Origin: CAYJBH01 sp964368815
GTDB taxonomy: Bacteria; Bacillota; Clostridia; Oscillospirales; Ruminococcaceae
NCBI GenBank assembly: GCA_964368815.1
Contig: CAYJDA010000016.1
Location: 1-52,526 of the forward strand
Length of the DNA stretch: 52,526 nucleotides
Reading direction: 5' to 3'
Shown: positions 52,494 through 52,526 of the stretch, in pieces
Position numbering within the stretch: position 1 is the stretch's first letter
Layout: each line of letters opens with the position of its first letter
The notes under the pieces: generated by a model
Databases searched by the model: none
What the model was told of the DNA's origin: nothing
What the model saw: the letters and a program-made list of their open reading frames with translations, nothing else
Position numbers and translations under genes: made by a program

Positions 52494-52526
52494 TTATTGA
52501 AGTGCCGCAACCTCGGCTGTGATTTC
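52494..52526 (-). CDS. 3' end of the probable sugar-binding lipoprotein gene (partial)
   Basis: The last ten codons read EITAEVAALQ followed by TAA, then the window ends. Position ahead of LplB and LplC permeases is where the LplA-type extracellular solute-binding protein gene is expected. The residues alone do not prove it. Confidence 0.5.
   Translation of the reverse strand, partial: EITAEVAALQ

Overview
The window looks like a chromosome segment of a low-to-moderate GC, anaerobic, endospore-lineage member of the Clostridia (Bacillota), probably gut- or plant-fibre-associated. The evidence is spoIVA with a DUF3794/LysM coat-type gene, AGGAGG-type ribosome binding sites with several TTG and GTG starts, a Firmicutes-style ylxM-ffh-rpsP-khpA-rimM-trmD run, and a glycan-use region with LplB/LplC-type transporters. 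A run of exactly 100 Ns (16119-16218) marks a scaffold join, so this is a draft or metagenome assembly. I cannot name a genus.

Layout. (1) 1-8.8 kb, mostly minus strand: spoIVA (apparently C-terminally truncated), a DUF3794+LysM spore protein, a membrane histidine kinase and a convergent response regulator whose genes overlap at their 3' ends, recA, a three-copy structured repeat, and an O-acetylhomoserine sulfhydrylase. (2) 8.9-22.9 kb, plus strand: housekeeping genes ylxM, ffh, rpsP, khpA, rimM, trmD, a 74-aa membrane protein, mreC, mreD and a class B PBP; a second structured repeat array containing the gap; then recX, rimO, pgsA, cysS, a DUF4349 lipoprotein, ribF and a LuxR-type regulator. 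(3) 23-27.1 kb: an alpha-L-fucosidase, tRNA-Ser(GCU), and a BspA-like leucine-rich surface protein bracketed by two near-identical elements that mimic the tRNA 3' end. (4) 27.1-35.6 kb, mixed: VOC protein plus MFS transporter, an unrecognised 658-aa anchored protein, a UroD-family protein, an HD-GYP-like protein and adenine deaminase. (5) 35.6-52.5 kb, a glycan-use region: GH3, two more UroD-family genes plus a UroD fragment, a permease fragment, GH4, L-arabinose isomerase, an AraC/PocR regulator, a truncated sensor kinase, a sulfatase, GH31 alpha-xylosidase, an (alpha/alpha)6 glycosidase, two sugar ABC permeases and the last codons of the binding protein.

How it fits together: the enzymes (alpha-xylosidase, beta-xylosidase/arabinosidase type GH3, GH4, fucosidase, sulfatase, arabinose isomerase) would suit stripping side chains from plant or fucosylated/sulfated oligosaccharides imported by the LplB/LplC transporter. 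Three UroD-family paralogues interleaved with these genes are the most intriguing functional clue. The region also carries several gene fragments (UroD, permease, sensor kinase, an unassigned reading frame), so it has been remodelled.

The most unusual DNA-level signals are: two intergenic tandem repeat families of different sequence but the same predicted fold (7.2 and 16.2 kb); a 97-bp tandem triplication across the mreD/PBP junction that creates two extra 35-codon reading frames; and the tRNA-Ser palindrome whose second copy lies beyond the surface-protein gene.
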